Source of the DNA: Brugia malayi
Lineage: Eukaryota; Nematoda; Chromadorea; Rhabditida; Onchocercidae
Reading direction: 5' to 3'
NCBI RefSeq assembly: GCF_000002995.4
Contig: NW_025062477.1
Coordinates: forward strand, 4,374,649 to 4,438,648
DNA length: 64,000 nt
The position numbers were made by a program, and so were the translations under genes. Shown here one piece after another: positions 11,906 through 24,849 of this stretch (the stretch's first letter is position 1; the number at the start of each line of letters is the position of its first letter). The notes beneath the pieces are model-generated. The model worked only from the letters and a program-made list of their open reading frames with translations. It was not told where the DNA came from and ran no database searches.

Positions 11906-14900
11906 TTAAAAAAAAAACAAGTCAAAAAAAATTAAGAAAAAAAAAAACTTTGTAGAAACAAGAAATATTGTTGTATTTAAAAAAAAAAAAGGAATAATGA
12001 AAAAGAAAAACAATTTATTTTTTAAAAAACATATTTTTTTGAAAAATTCTCGAATGAAATATTTATTCTCGAATAAATCTTTCTCGAATGTTTCATTCGT
12101 TTCATCTCTTAGATGTTTCATCTTTTATGCATAGCTAAATATTTTATACTATAGTTAGCTAATTAAATTATTAAAAGCTCATTGTTAGTTAATTCTAGTT
12201 ACATTAACATATTGTATTTTAGTTTAAATTTAATCTATTATTACGTAAATTGAAATTAATCTAATTTTTTGTCTAACATAATTAAATATTTTGATATAAA
12301 ATAATTGCATAATTGCAATATATATTATAACAATTTATGATAATGTAATTTATCATAAATATTACTGTAATATAAATTACTATGCAAACAAATATTTAAT
12401 AACAAATACTCATTTAAGTTAATTTAAATAAATTATTTGTAAATGAATGAAATTTCTTCTATTCAAATGAAGAAACAAATGAGATGAAAAACGAATAAAC
12501 AAATTTAATGAATATTGGAAATAGAAAAAAAAAAAAAGAAAAAAAACGAATCAATCAAATATATGAAAAAGATTTAGTTTTAGAAACGGATGAAATCATT
12601 TGAGAATTTGGTTTAGAACATTTATTCAACAAAAATTATATGACACTGATGCTTTCGTAGTTTGTCATTGCTCCACCCTCAATTAAGCTTAATGGTTTCA
12701 TTCTCCAACCAAACTAATATATTTGGCTCATTTTGTTCCATTTGTTACTCTTCACATCTGGCCAAATATTATGGCCAAGTACGGTAGGGCATCAAACTTT
12801 CAAACATATTTATATTTTCTTTTTCTTTCTCTCTCTCTTTCTTCTTTTTTCTCCTTCTCTTCCTCTTTTTGTTGCCCTTTTCTGTCCATAATATCCGATC
12901 GAAAGAAAAAAATACAAGAGATTATCGAAGAATTTGATTAAAAAAAAAAAAAAAAGTAGCTTAAATCTAACTAATTGATCATATAATTACAATTCTTTTT
13001 ACTCCAGCAAAAAAATTGAAAATTAAAAAGTAAAATGTATTTTATTAAATCAATAAGCTATCACATCAGCTAATCATCCACTTATCAGTATGATCAATTA
13101 ATTGATTAACAAAAAAATAATGAACAGTTTAAATTTTATTTATTTCTTAATTAAAAGCATTTATGTACAAAAATGTTGCAATTTGCAAACATAATTTTAA
13201 GAGAAGAAAAAATCTTAAATCTGTCAGCTAAAATTTAAATATTTAAATATATTTAATGTTTAATTCAAGTTATCAAAAGGAACTAAATTAGCTTTTGCTT
13301 CTGTTACTTTAAAATTATCACATATTGCAATTTATCGTTATCGCAGCATAGTAGAAATTAAAAGTTCGATGTTTTTGTCCATGCCATATAATTATGAAAA
13401 TTAAAAGCAAACGAATATTTCAAGAAATTTAAAAAACTTCAGCTTTTTTTTTTTTTTTTTTTGCATTCAAATGTTTACTTTTACTTTTACAATTTCAATT
13501 ACACTTTTATTTTTTTTAAAAGTATTTTAGGCAGAAGACTAAGACAGAATGGAATGACTGACCACTGTCCGACATGCTTGAATAAAATGACCCGAAATAT
13601 CATTAAGCTAAAATAAACTTTCATTTATTGGAAACAATGACTAATATTAATGGCTAGGAAGCATTTTGGATAAGATTGAAAATGTCCAACAACTATACAT
13701 AGCTCTTTTATCTTATTAGCAACGATCTTTGTTAGATTGGCAATCAACGAATGCATCTCAATGCTAACTATTATTTAGCGTTGAGAAAGTGATATATTCT
13801 CAATTCTATCGTAATCCTAAAATTTAATCTAATAAAAATTTACAGATTAAATCTATCAAATCTTAGATGGAAAAATTGTAGAAAAATAAAAAAAAAAAAA
13901 AAAGAAAGAGCAGAAAATGGAAGAAAAATACTTCTGTGCAAAAATTTAATTTTTATCATTTCCTATAAAGTTTGCTTTTCATTTCCCTAGAAATTGTTAA
14001 AAAAAAAACAGGTAAGAGAAATTAAATAGCAGTACATTTATATGAATATTTATTAAGGATAAATTTTTAATTGTTAATTTTAACAAAAGTTTTTATATTT
14101 GTTTAATCTTGTTGTGATCAAGCTTTCCAGAAAAATAAACAGATGTGTATTGGCGATTGTTGCACTATTCAATAGATTTAGTTGCACAAGAAACATCCAC
14201 TTGACCTTTAACCCTAGTGAAAATTCAGTCCAACCAGTAATAGCAGTAGCAGTAGTAACACGGAAATGAATTAATTAATGGCAACTAATTTACAATAATT
14301 CTGCATCTTCTTCCACTAATCTTTATTTCTTCCAGATTGGCGCAAAAATACGCTACAATTTAAGTTAATTATTGATATGTACAAAATCATTTGATATTTT
14401 ATTTGATTTAAAAGCCGTGACCTAACAAATTTATTTAATTCATCCATTTCTCTCTAACAGTTGTTTAGCTGATATTCTACCCATTTTTTTTCTTTTTTTT
14501 TTTTCTTTTTTATAAATACATTTCAATAATTGCCAAATTCATTTGATCTGTTGCAGTAAATAACTTACTAAAATAACTGATTGCTTAATTTTCGTAACTT
14601 TCTGATTTATAACGTTGTGTGTTCATCATTTGTTATTAAAACTAAAAGAAATATTTTTACTATTCATTTCTTTCATTCATACTTTATTATTTTATTATTT
14701 TTAATTGTTTAGCCATACTTAAATATTCGATTATTTAATTTGAACTACCGTAAGTAACTCGTCTCTCTCTTTTGCTTATCATACAGTACAGTCTACTGTA
14801 ATTCTTTCACTTAATGGTATTAATCCTTAATCACTGATAAATACATTATATATTACTTATAAATTACTTCAATCTTGCTTGAATACTTCATTAGCTTTAG

Positions 14901-16340
14901 GCATTGTTTAGCCATACTTAAATATTCAATTATTTAATCTGAACTACCGTAAGCAACTCGCACTTAATGATATTAAGCCTTAATCACTGATAAAAATGTA
15001 ATAAACTGTGTCATTCATCCCAGTTTCCTGATTATTTCATTGCATCCTGTCATACAGTAACACCGACGATAACCACAGTACTCCGATAAGAACTACAGTA
15101 CCAGTTCTACAAATCTACTATCTCTGTTTAACACACTGCTGTAATACGACTGATTATAACAGTAACCCATCCTATTCCAACCAAAATTCGTTGTGCGACG
15201 AGAAAGTAGATTTGTGTTATTTTCATAATTGTATTATGAAAATAATGATATCGATGTTCTTTATATTCATTGTAATTGTTGATGATATGATTTTATCTTG
15301 TCTTTCTTTGATTATTTCTGAAATTGTCTTTGAAATTATTTTATTAAACTTTGCAAGTTATCAGCTAATTGTTATATTTATCGTTGTTATCAATTAGAGT
15401 AACAACTAAACGTTATATGTACAATTTATTTTTTGAAGTAACATTAATGAATACAATCAAATTAGTACCAAATTTAGTATCAGATTATTAACAAAAAATA
15501 TGAAAAATTGTAAAAATTACAAAATATTCGCTATATATCATTTTTTCAACCAAAATTTCGAGATTTTCAAACTTAAAAGACCTATTTCGCGAACAGTTGG
15601 CTACGTGGTCTGTAATAACATCCTTTGTATTTTACAGCCAGCTGACAGTACGTATCTAGTTGTCCATGTTTCTGTTCTCGAATTATTTATTTTTTTTTTT
15701 CGAATTTTATTTCTCACTTTTAATTTAATATCTCTCTTTCTTTCTGTGCAGTTTTCTATTCTTTGTTGTCTCCAAAATTTATTTATCAGTTTCAGTTTAT
15801 TACTATTAGTTTTAAGATTTAAAATGCGCTGTTAAATGCAATAACTAGGGTCGTATTTACAAATAAATGGATGAATTATTTCCAAAATTTAACTATGAAA
15901 ATGTCAGATGGATCCATTATTTAAGGACTGAGCAGATTTTAGAGTGTTCAATCACATCTAAAAATATGTAGGAATACTAATTCGCAGAACACCTCTAAAA
16001 TTATTTAAGGGTATCAACTATTAAGTGGTATTCTCATCAATCATATCAACTAGACTTTTTTGCATTGGCTAAAGTGTAATTTTAGTACTTGAATGTTTGT
16101 TTTTCATAAAGTTTCAATAATTTATATGAAATGAATTTCAGAGCAGTCGACAAGCACGCCAGCATTATTTTACTTGTTGGAAAGGCGTAATGGGAATTGG
16201 TAATTTGAGGTTGGTTTAATTTATGTTGAGGTTTTATGTTTTTTTTTATTCCAGCAAAAGTTAAATTCTTGGATTAAATAACCAATTATAGAGATTTCGA
16301 TTCTGCTGATTTCATTTTTTTTTTTTTTTTTTTTTTGGTT
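11906..16340. other. Spacer between the divergent ceh-17 and RPF2 genes
   Basis: No exon could be supported. The DNA is AT-rich with poly-A/T tracts. A less biased block at about 12640-12800, roughly 0.9 kb upstream of ceh-17, holds TCAATTAAGCTTAATGG and could be a promoter or enhancer element. A diverged 199-base-period duplication lies at 14707-14998. The 110-codon open frame at 15500-15835 has no recognisable domain and sits in low-complexity DNA. Confidence 0.5.
14707..14998. repeat. Diverged direct duplication, period 199
   Basis: GTTTAGCCATACTTAAATAT starts at 14707 and again at 14906. Both copies continue through AACTACCGTAAG and end near CCTTAATCACTGATAAA. The second copy lacks an internal block containing CATACAGTACAGTCTACTG. 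Confidence 0.85.
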
Positions 16341-16347
16341 TTTTCAG
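16334..16347 (+). promoter_or_regulatory. Probable spliced-leader acceptor of RPF2
   Basis: A long T tract ends in TTTTTTCAG at 16347, 33 bases before the ATG at 16381. This supports that short first exon. Confidence 0.5.
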
Positions 16348-16380
16348 TCCTGGCACTTAAGATACCATTGCCATTGCTAT

Positions 16381-18688
16381 ATGTTTGATAGTTCTGTTTT
16401 TGCTTCCTTCCATAGGTAATTTGTCGGGTATTTCAATAATCTTTATTCTGTCTCAGAATATGAGACTATTTCTTCATTTCTAACAAAGGTTTCTTCTAGG
16501 CAATAATTAATGTTTGTTTTAGGAAGGCAAAAACACGTCGTGGCAAACGATTTCTAGAAAATCGTCAACCAAAAGTTGTTGAGAATGATAAAACGGCTGT
16601 AATCGTAAAAGGCGGCAAAACAAATCAAACTGTTACTGATGCTTTAGCTGATCTGTATGCTTTGAAAAAGCCATTGGCTATTCGCATGAAAAGGTTTGAC
16701 CTCATTGATAATTTTTTTTTTTTTTTTTGCTGTACAAAAGTTATGATGCAGTTTCTCACTGGGAGCACTTATGGTTTTGTGAATGAGTTTGCATATCAGT
16801 GGTACATAAACTGCAGTATCACAAGTAATTTAATTTTTTCGTATTTTCAGGCATAATCCAATTCATCCATTTGAAAATGATGTTGAACTGGAGAGTTTTG
16901 CAATGAAATATGACACATCGTTATTTTTGTTTGGTTCAAATTCTAAAAAACATCGGAATAGTTTGGTTATGGGGCGTATGTATGACTGTCATGTACTCGA
17001 TATGGTGGAGTTGCAGATTGAAAATTTTGTTAAATCTGCAGATTTTCATGTGAGTTTAATTACATAAAATGAAAATAGAAGCATTCTTGAACTTGATTTT
17101 TAAGCTTTATGATATATGAAATTTTGGTAATGATATAGTGATGATGTAATTTGATCGGAAATTTTAGAAAGTTGAGGCTTTTTAGTGATTTTAACGTGCC
17201 TAAGTTGTTATATAAATTCAAATGCCTATAGTAATTACTCTACTAGACACAGAATTTAGATAGAGGTAGTGTTCAAATTGGTTTGGCTTGAACACTTTCG
17301 TGATACCAAGAGTATCACTTGTGGGGAAAAAGAAATATCTTAAACATAATATTTTAAGCGAAAGCCTATTGCTGTTATTCCTATAAGCGATGCTATAAGC
17401 ATTTCAGTAACCCTTCGAGAGCAAAAAAAAATTTTTTTTTTGACGTTTATAGAACTTCTTACAAGCGATTATTTGCAATTGTAACGCCAATAAGTTTTTC
17501 ATTTTGTAATATGTATTTGATATTTGTTTGTTTGATTTGAGAGGATTAATAATTTTAAAAGTGTGACATTTTTTCTGCTTTCTTTTCCTTAATTTTTCCT
17601 TAGAACTTTTCGTCCTGAAAAATATATCAAATAACAACGCACAATATTTCAGTCAGCCAAAGTATCTTTTGGTTGTAAACCGTGTATAGTTCTGCAAGGA
17701 ACAGAATTTGAAAAGGATGAATCGACGAAGCGTATCGGTAATTTGATGGTCGATTGGTTTCGTGGTGCAGTGGTTGAGAATATACGCTTGCAAGGATTGG
17801 AACTTGTTATTTCGCTGACTGCTCTAGAGCAAAAAATTTATCTTCGAGTGTACAGGTACGTGTGGCAAATTATTGGATTTTTCTTGTTGCATGTTTCAGA
17901 CTTTTTTATTATACAAAAGCTGATTTTGTGATCAGAGATAATTGCCAGCAGTTACTGGATATAGGTCTTGTATCAGAAGAAATAAACCTGTTGATTCAGC
18001 TAGTTTATGAGAAGGTTCATCTCCTAGATTCTAGATGAAAAATGGAAGAGAGGAGTTAGTACGACGAATCAGCAAATTGGTCATATCGAGGCCTAGGATC
18101 AGTTATCACTTAGCATAACTACCGAGTAATTAGGTTCTAAATAAATTTTTTTTCGAAATTTAGGACCTGTTTGAAAAAGTCAACGGGTACATCGCCAAGG
18201 ATAGAACTTGTTGAAATTGGACCACGAATTGATTTTTCGGTACATCGAAGTAAATTTGCCAGTGAAAGTCTTTTCCGAGAAGCAATGAAACAGCCGAAAC
18301 AAATCTTGGTAAACATTCTTTATTAATTTGACTAGTTCATTAGCCGTTTTGGTTATTGTTTGATGAGGAGTGAATTGGAGTGGAGAAAAGGGATTTAATC
18401 TTTACGAGTCTGATAGTTCATTTGAAATGGAAAAAGTTTCCTTTTAGCATAGGTGAGTTTTGGTTTAGATGACAATACTGATGGAAGAAGTAGGAAAGTA
18501 ATGTCATTCCAAATTTCTGTTGAACTCTTGATTTTTAGGCTAAAAAACGAAAAAATATGTCAACGGATGTCTTTGGCACTGAGCTTGGGCGTATTCATGT
18601 CGGTAAACAGAACATTGATAGCATGCAGACAAAGAAAATGAAGGCTTTAAGAGGAAACAAGAATAAAGAAGCTGCGATAAGCAATTAA
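16381..18688 (+). CDS. RPF2: Ribosome production factor 2 (Brix domain)
   Basis: Six exons (16381-16415, 16523-16693, 16851-17049, 17653-17855, 18164-18308, 18539-18688) join to 300 residues, close to the roughly 306 of human RPF2. The Brix domain covers most of the protein from about residue 30. Matching blocks in order are KAKTRRGKRFLENRQPK, a lysine/glycine-rich VIVKGGKTNQTVTDAL, YALKKPLAIRMKR, HPFEND, SLFLFGSNSKKHRNSLVMGR, MYDCHVLDMVELQIENF, RGAVVENIRLQGLELVI and SPRIELVEIGPRID. The C-terminal tail FGTELGRIHVGKQ is typical of RPF2 orthologs. In yeast and animals RPF2 pairs with RRS1 in the nucleolus to bring 5S rRNP into the pre-60S particle; that role is assumed. The first 12 residues (MFDSSVFASFHR) are the weak part of the model, but phase and overall length fit. 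Confidence 0.94.
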
Positions 18689-19445
18689 TCCCAATTGAAA
18701 TTTGAGAAATGGATAACTCTATTTGCAAATGAAACTTGAAGTGCATCTTCTGTTACAAGCGATACAGTTCAGGAGAGGTAAACAGGGTAGTGACTGCTCT
18801 CTTTCGGGCTTTAAATCAAATTTTTCACTTGGAGAAAAGATGAAATCTCCCAAATCTCTAAAAATCGAAAGCTTTCCAAGAGAAAAACAACCAAATTATC
18901 GAACTTTAATGATTAGTATCCATAATTTTTACAGTCCCTCTATTTTGTGTTTTTGATGAGTGCTATAGTTTTTTGGTTCTTCTTTACTTATTCGTTCAGC
19001 AAATATCTTTTCACTGTTGCATGTCAATAGTGACCGTCAATTCTTCCGATGAATTATTTTAACAAAAAAGAAAAAAATATTTGATATGTATACATTGCTA
19101 ACAAACTTTCCAGAAGAGTAATTCTATGAGTAGTATCTTTTTAAAACTTAAACTGTAAAAATTTGTCGCAAATTCAAAGCAGCTCATATTTCGTTATTTT
19201 GTATTAGTAATTCTGAAATGCTTTTGAGGTGAAGAGTTGGAAAAGTCTTTAATGATTATATATAGTAATATGAATACAGACTTTTAGAAGATTCATCAAG
19301 TATCACTATGAACCAAAAACTTGTGTTTTGAATTCTGATCGGTCGTAAGATTTTGAGTGAAAGGTGCTATGAAAGATAGTAACAAAAATCACAGAATCTG
19401 AATTTTTGTATCACGGCTCATTATAAGGGATATGGAAATAAACCA
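18689..19445. other. Convergent spacer between RPF2 and DCTN6
   Basis: Both genes end toward this 757-base stretch. The open frame at 18723-18956 is read as RPF2 3' UTR, as it shows no family features. Nothing else is seen. Confidence 0.5.
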
Positions 19446-21059
19446 TTATGACGACTTTATCAAGTAATGGAATCTCTCGAGTGCCTTTCTTAAATATTCT
19501 AATTGGCTTGTTTGGATCTGAAAAAAGCCAACTATGCAAATTTCACCGGAGATTTCAATTTAAAATAAAGAAGTTAGATTCATTTCACAGAATTCAATGA
19601 ATCAAAAATCTTTTAAATTGAATTCACTTATCTTTTCGTCATTAACACTAATGCAGTACATTAATTTGCAGCTTAAATTATGGTCCTAAACACATTACCT
19701 GTGGTGGGTCTCGCGCTACTCGCCGACTATTACTTTTACCGTATATTACGGTGTTTTCTGGTAGCTCTTCTCGTAGCATGGCCATGCAGTTGGTCCCAAT
19801 AAAGCAGCCTCGTGTAACCGTTGTATTTGGACCCACCTGACATCGAGCACCAAAAACATTATTATTACCAATCTTTGGTGCATGAACAGCTGCAAATAAT
19901 ACAACGCTTTAATATAGCAAAGTTGATAATCAGTTTCTGAATTTAAAAAACAACTGGGATGTAAACTTTATTCCAAAATTTCACTTACTAGATCCAATTT
20001 CGAAAACATTATCACGACCGATTAATAGTGCTTCACCAGTGTCATTTCTGGAACACATCTTACTTTGAAAAATGGAAAGAAAATGAAGGAAATGTTTTCC
20101 TAGGTGTTTCCGAGAAATTCTTCCGAAAATTCAAATAGCTTACTCACAAGTTTTCAATAACACAAGTCTCCTCAATGTTATTATTTTCACCGATAATAAT
20201 TGGTCCATTTGTAGCACGTATAACAGCTGTCGGATGAACAACGGTACCTAAATGTATTTCAATTGTTCCAATAGTTCCGAAATCTTTTGTCGACTTATCT
20301 CTCAATAAATTGCAATTCTCAACAGATCATAATAGCCATTCTAAAAACGAAAAGTTTTGTCTTTATAATAATCTTTTTGAAAACTTCTTGAAGTAATTCG
20401 AAAAATCTTTCGGAAAATTCCTGTGAAATATTTGATATGCAAATAAAAAGTTTGTGATTTACTATTCATTCTAACATACGTCGAGAAATATATAATGCAT
20501 CTTTTGTAAAACGATTACATTTCATACGTATTTCAAATACAACGGTATCACATCATTATATCTAATCGAGATCAGAAATAGATGAAAAAAAAAAAAATGT
20601 CAAAATGTCATAGCGAAATGTAAACAATACCGCCATATTACTTAGTATTTACAATTGAATCAAATATTCATGATAAAATGTTAACAGTTATAGTCTATCA
20701 GATACCTGAACCAATCGTTATATCGCCTTCCAAAGTTGCTTCCTTACATACAACAGCATCTGATGCTATCGTAAATCTGTAATAAAATTTCGATATAATT
20801 TGATTATAATCTGTCTATTATTAAAGTTTGTGCAATGGAAATAGGAAGAGGAGTTAGAATTATTGACAAATTTACTCAAATTTCCTAATAGTTCCCCTAC
20901 TTTCCCCATATTTTCTTCCTTTCAAATCCGTATTCTTCAGAAGAATGAAATATATTTACCAAATATTAAGTAAACAAATTTACTCAAATTTCAGAAATTC
21001 AATTTTCAACAGAAAAAGAAACATACAAGTGAAAAAACTTACTTATTCTCAAGAGTCAT
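19446..21059 (-). CDS. DCTN6: Dynactin subunit 6 (p27), left-handed beta-helix protein
   Basis: Six minus-strand exons (21059-21043, 20776-20706, 20247-20148, 20047-19989, 19889-19699, 19517-19446) give 169 residues; human DCTN6 has about 190. The first coding exon is only 17 bases (MTLEN plus two bases). Hexapeptide repeats of the left-handed beta-helix run through the protein: ASDAVVCKEATLEGDITIG, GTVVHPTAVIRA, GPIIIGENNNIEE, LLIGRDNVFEIGS, KIGNNNVFGARCQVG. The C-terminal signature LPENTVIYGKSNSRRV, followed by QTSQLEYLRKAL, matches DCTN6 (PENTVIYG, QTLQLDFL). In dynactin, p27 sits with p25 in the pointed-end complex, which helps target dynein to endosomes. The acidic loop between the second and third repeat blocks is shorter than in human. 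Cytoplasmic location is expected. Confidence 0.94.
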
Positions 21060-21072
21060 TCTGAGATTCAAT
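21060..21072 (-). promoter_or_regulatory. Splice acceptor one base before the DCTN6 ATG
   Basis: Minus-strand TTGAATCTCAG is followed by A and then ATG. No coding exon is needed upstream, which is typical of a spliced-leader site. Confidence 0.6.
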
Positions 21073-24000
21073 TAAAGCACAACCGAAACGAACATTACAA
21101 GATAATCTTACAAATTCTGTAATGTAAATTATCGTTATTTCAGAGAATAGTGAGCAATATTTCAAACAAATATTAGCAGACTTCTTTGAATCAAACGTGA
21201 TTTGCAACCCAATTCCGAAATTCGCTAACAGAAAGAAAGGTTTATCCTGAAATGAAACGTTAAACAAACCGGAATTCCTAGTGGAAACATCTGATTACGC
21301 ATTTGCTAAGCTAAACTGGTGCTCTAGTACTTTACGGTCACGGCCTGCAGAAAATATTCTATCCTCCGGAAATATGACCTGAAGTTGGAGTACGTAAAAC
21401 AGGTATGACTTTCCGTTCTGACCGAAATAAACTTGGCGAAGTTTTGAAATCAAACAATTCAGATAAATTGAGTTGAAATATATTAAATATTGACTTCATC
21501 TACTGCTTTGAAGATGAATTGGGAAACTAATTCACTTCTTTTCTTTGATTCCGTTCCGTTTTATCTTTCAACTTTTTCCGGTTGAAATTATCCCCAGCAA
21601 AATAGACTTGATCTTTTGGTTTTGTGTTTTGACATTAACAATCACTCATCTTTTTTTTTCTTATTTTCGAGTGTTCATCTACTGATGATTTTTTCAAACA
21701 AATTAAAAAAAAAAGTATGACTATGGCGAACTTTCTCAAAGCAACGATGAATTTAATTATAAGTAGCAAACGATGCTTAGATTTTTAGATCGATGATCAG
21801 AGTCGAACAGATAGTTTGAAAATAATCAATAATCATTAGCAGTGATTCGAATAAAAATGAAGCCTAGATTAGATTATCAGTTTAAATATCATAAATTTTA
21901 ATATTTGTTAAAAAATCATTCGACTTGGTTTAAAATAGAAACGAGATTTTATGAATGATTTATTTTGTTGGGGCTGAATTAAAATAAAGAATAAGAAAGA
22001 AACTTGGTTTTTAGGAAAGAAACTTTGATCATTAATTTGTCAACTATAGCGATGTCAAACTGGAAGTGAATGAATGAAAGGTAATGGAAATAACTGTGTT
22101 TTGGATGTTAGACTTAGAAAGAATAGTTTTCTAATTTTATAGTTCTTTGAGAATTAAAAAAACTCTCAAAGTAGTAAGATTTGATTTATTTAGACGAAAT
22201 TTCTTTTAACTTCCAAGTTTTTTTAATTTATTTAATTTAGATTGAAAAAACTAAGATTTATTCTACAAATCATTGCTAACATATTTCAGTTGTTTCTAAA
22301 TCATTAAAAACAATTTAATTTTTGAGGACTATCTTCATGGAGAATGTATATTTAGAAAATGTATTGATTTTTGTATACTGCTACTTTTCTATAAAATACC
22401 GCCGTACTCATAAAATTGTAGTTTTAGTGAAATTGAATTCATTTTTTTTTCTTCACAATTCTTCAGCTATGAACAAATTTCTACAAAAATTTTTAAAATG
22501 AATTTTTTTTTTCTTAATGCAGTATTATTGCAGCCATTAAATTATAAGTAAATTAAATAATTGCATCGGCGTATACATGCATTAAATAATCAAAAAAAGA
22601 AAAAAAAAGGAAGAGAGATTTAATATTTACATATTTGCATACAATAGTTAAGAGCATTGACAAGAAAATGAAATTTAATTTTAAATCAAATTTAAATTGT
22701 TTGATGATATTATTTTCTTCAAACGTACAACATTTTAGAAGCTTCTATTAATATCATTAATAGTTTCAATATTAACTGTTGAATTTTTAAATTTGGATTT
22801 AAAATATAAAATTCGAATTTGCATATTACATAGTAATAAATAGAATAAACAAATAGAAGCAAGAAACACTTTAAAAATAAACAAACAAATGAACTGATAA
22901 ACAAATTTCATTTGTTCACAGACATACTAAATAATATGCAATAAATTTCAGTTAGACATTTTATCATCATCATTTCAACTGGTTGAATTTCTTAGTCTTC
23001 AAGAAAATATCATTTTGTTTACAAAAAAAAAAGTAAAGCTAAATGAAATGTGCTGAATAGCTCGAGTGAATAGCTTAAATATGGCTATCCATTTTTTCGT
23101 TTTTCATTTTTCCACTTTTGCTCCTTTACTATATTCTTCTTTTGCTGCATCTCAATTAAATTTTAAAAATTCCACTTAATGTCAAATTATCAAAAATGGC
23201 ATAAAATTAAAACACAATACAAACTAAGCCAGTTACATTTGCTGTACCTTAAATGAAAACCAAAAAAATAAGTGAAATTTTCATTAATTTTTTAAATTTT
23301 AAAAAGCTAACATTTATTATTGTCTTGCTAACTTCATTCTTTTGATTAAAAGATTGGAATATATACAATTTTAGTATCTTTTAACCATCTCAGAAAGCTC
23401 AGTCTGAAATTTAATCCATTGACAATATAGTTCGTACTTATCGACGACTATCTCATTTCATCAATTGCCTATTTAACAACTCTTAGCAAATATTTCCATT
23501 TTCTAAAAACTAAATAGAATGATTACTTCTTCTTTACGAATCATTCATTTGAAATTTGAAATTTGATCAATTCAATTTATCAAAAAAATGTGTGTTTACC
23601 ATTTAATCAATTTTTGATACTTCCCTGTATTTTATAACCTTTAAAATGTTTAATATTTTTTCTTTAACTTTCAGTTTCATTTCCACTTTTTTTTTTCTTT
23701 CTTTATTTTCTTTTTCAGTTTGATTTACACTTTGATATAATTTTATGGTAGTCATTGTACCTAGTGGTGGCAGCTCAACAACAGTTCATCATTTCCTCAT
23801 TCCATCAATTCAGCAAAAAAAAAAAAAAAATAATGTATTTCAATGACAATTAATTTTTCCCTTTTCATTTTTGATTCATTTTAAGTTTTCAAAAGTAAGA
23901 AATCAGTTTGAAATTTACTCTTTTCTACCAATTAGAATTAAATTGTTGTAAAATTAAATAAACCATTCCTTGAATTATATAAAAATAAAATGGAACAATG

Positions 24001-24369
24001 AGGAAAAAAGATAACTTCGAACATTATTTTTATAATTTATCCACGGATGTATGTCACATCATTTCTTTTCTTTAACATTCTTTGAGTCACATCACTCACT
24101 GTCACTTAAAAATCTCAATTTTGATTCAAAAAACATTGTTTATTACTTTTTGATTCCTATTTTTGCTATCTCTGAATAACTATAGGCAATAAATCAATTA
24201 ATCAATCACTTCTTATTGATCATCTTTTTTTCTTATTTACACACACACACAAAAAAAAAAAAAAAAGAAAGCCATCCCTCAATTCGCTAACCCATCTGCT
24301 CACTTTATTTAATGAATTTTTGACATTTAATGATTTTAATGAATTGGTGATATTGTGCTGCTATAGTCA

Positions 24370-24510
24370 TAAATGACGGCCTTGCTCTTTCACACGTGTG
24401 TTGTGTGCGTGTTTGCGTGTTTGTGTGTGTGTGTGTTATGCGTATGCGTATTAGCACGTGTGTTAAATGCGTGAACGTACGTATTTATATGTTATATATA
24501 TAAGGATGCG
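24370..24510. promoter_or_regulatory. GT-rich block with E-box and CpG-containing palindromes
   Basis: Within an otherwise CpG-poor region this block holds TGACG, the palindrome CACACGTGTG, a second CACGTG, ACGTACGT, and a TATATATAAGG stretch after an alternating GT run. It looks like a candidate distal promoter or enhancer, but no transcript evidence is available from sequence. Confidence 0.3.
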
Positions 24511-24605
24511 AAAGTTTAGGATGCATTTTTTTTGTATCATAGCTTTGATTTTTCAAAGTCTCTTTTAGTGCATCTTTAATAAATGATAAGTTAAAATAGT
24601 CCGTG

Positions 24606-24849
24606 AAACTTTCCATCTGCTAAGAGTAATGTTCGTACTGATATGTAAAATAAGAGTAAGTAAGAAGTGCTAGGAAGGATATTACTTCTCATTGATAGTA
24701 TTTATTGAATTAACTCTGAAACATTTAAAACTTTCCATCTGCAAAAAGTAATGCTCGTATTGATATGTAAAATAAGAGTAAGTAAGAAGTGCTAGGAAGG
24801 ATATTACTTCTCATTGATAGTATTTATTGAATTAACTCTGAAACATTTC
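24606..24849. repeat. Tandem duplication, 2 x 122 bases
   Basis: AAACTTTCCATCTGC begins at 24606 and at 24728, and both copies run to GAACATTT-like ends with only a handful of substitutions (for example TAAG versus AAAA, GTTCGTAC versus GCTCGTAT). High identity indicates a recent event. Confidence 0.95.

Noticed and set aside
16190..16201. ATGGGAATTG as RPF2 exon 1
   Set aside because: Its phase does not match the next coding exon, whereas the 16381 start does and gives the family length.
18723..18956. 77-codon open frame after RPF2
   Set aside because: No family feature or separate splice site; read as 3' UTR.
21049..21267. 72-codon minus-strand open frame overlapping the DCTN6 start
   Set aside because: It lies mostly in the presumed outron and uses a frame other than the DCTN6 one.
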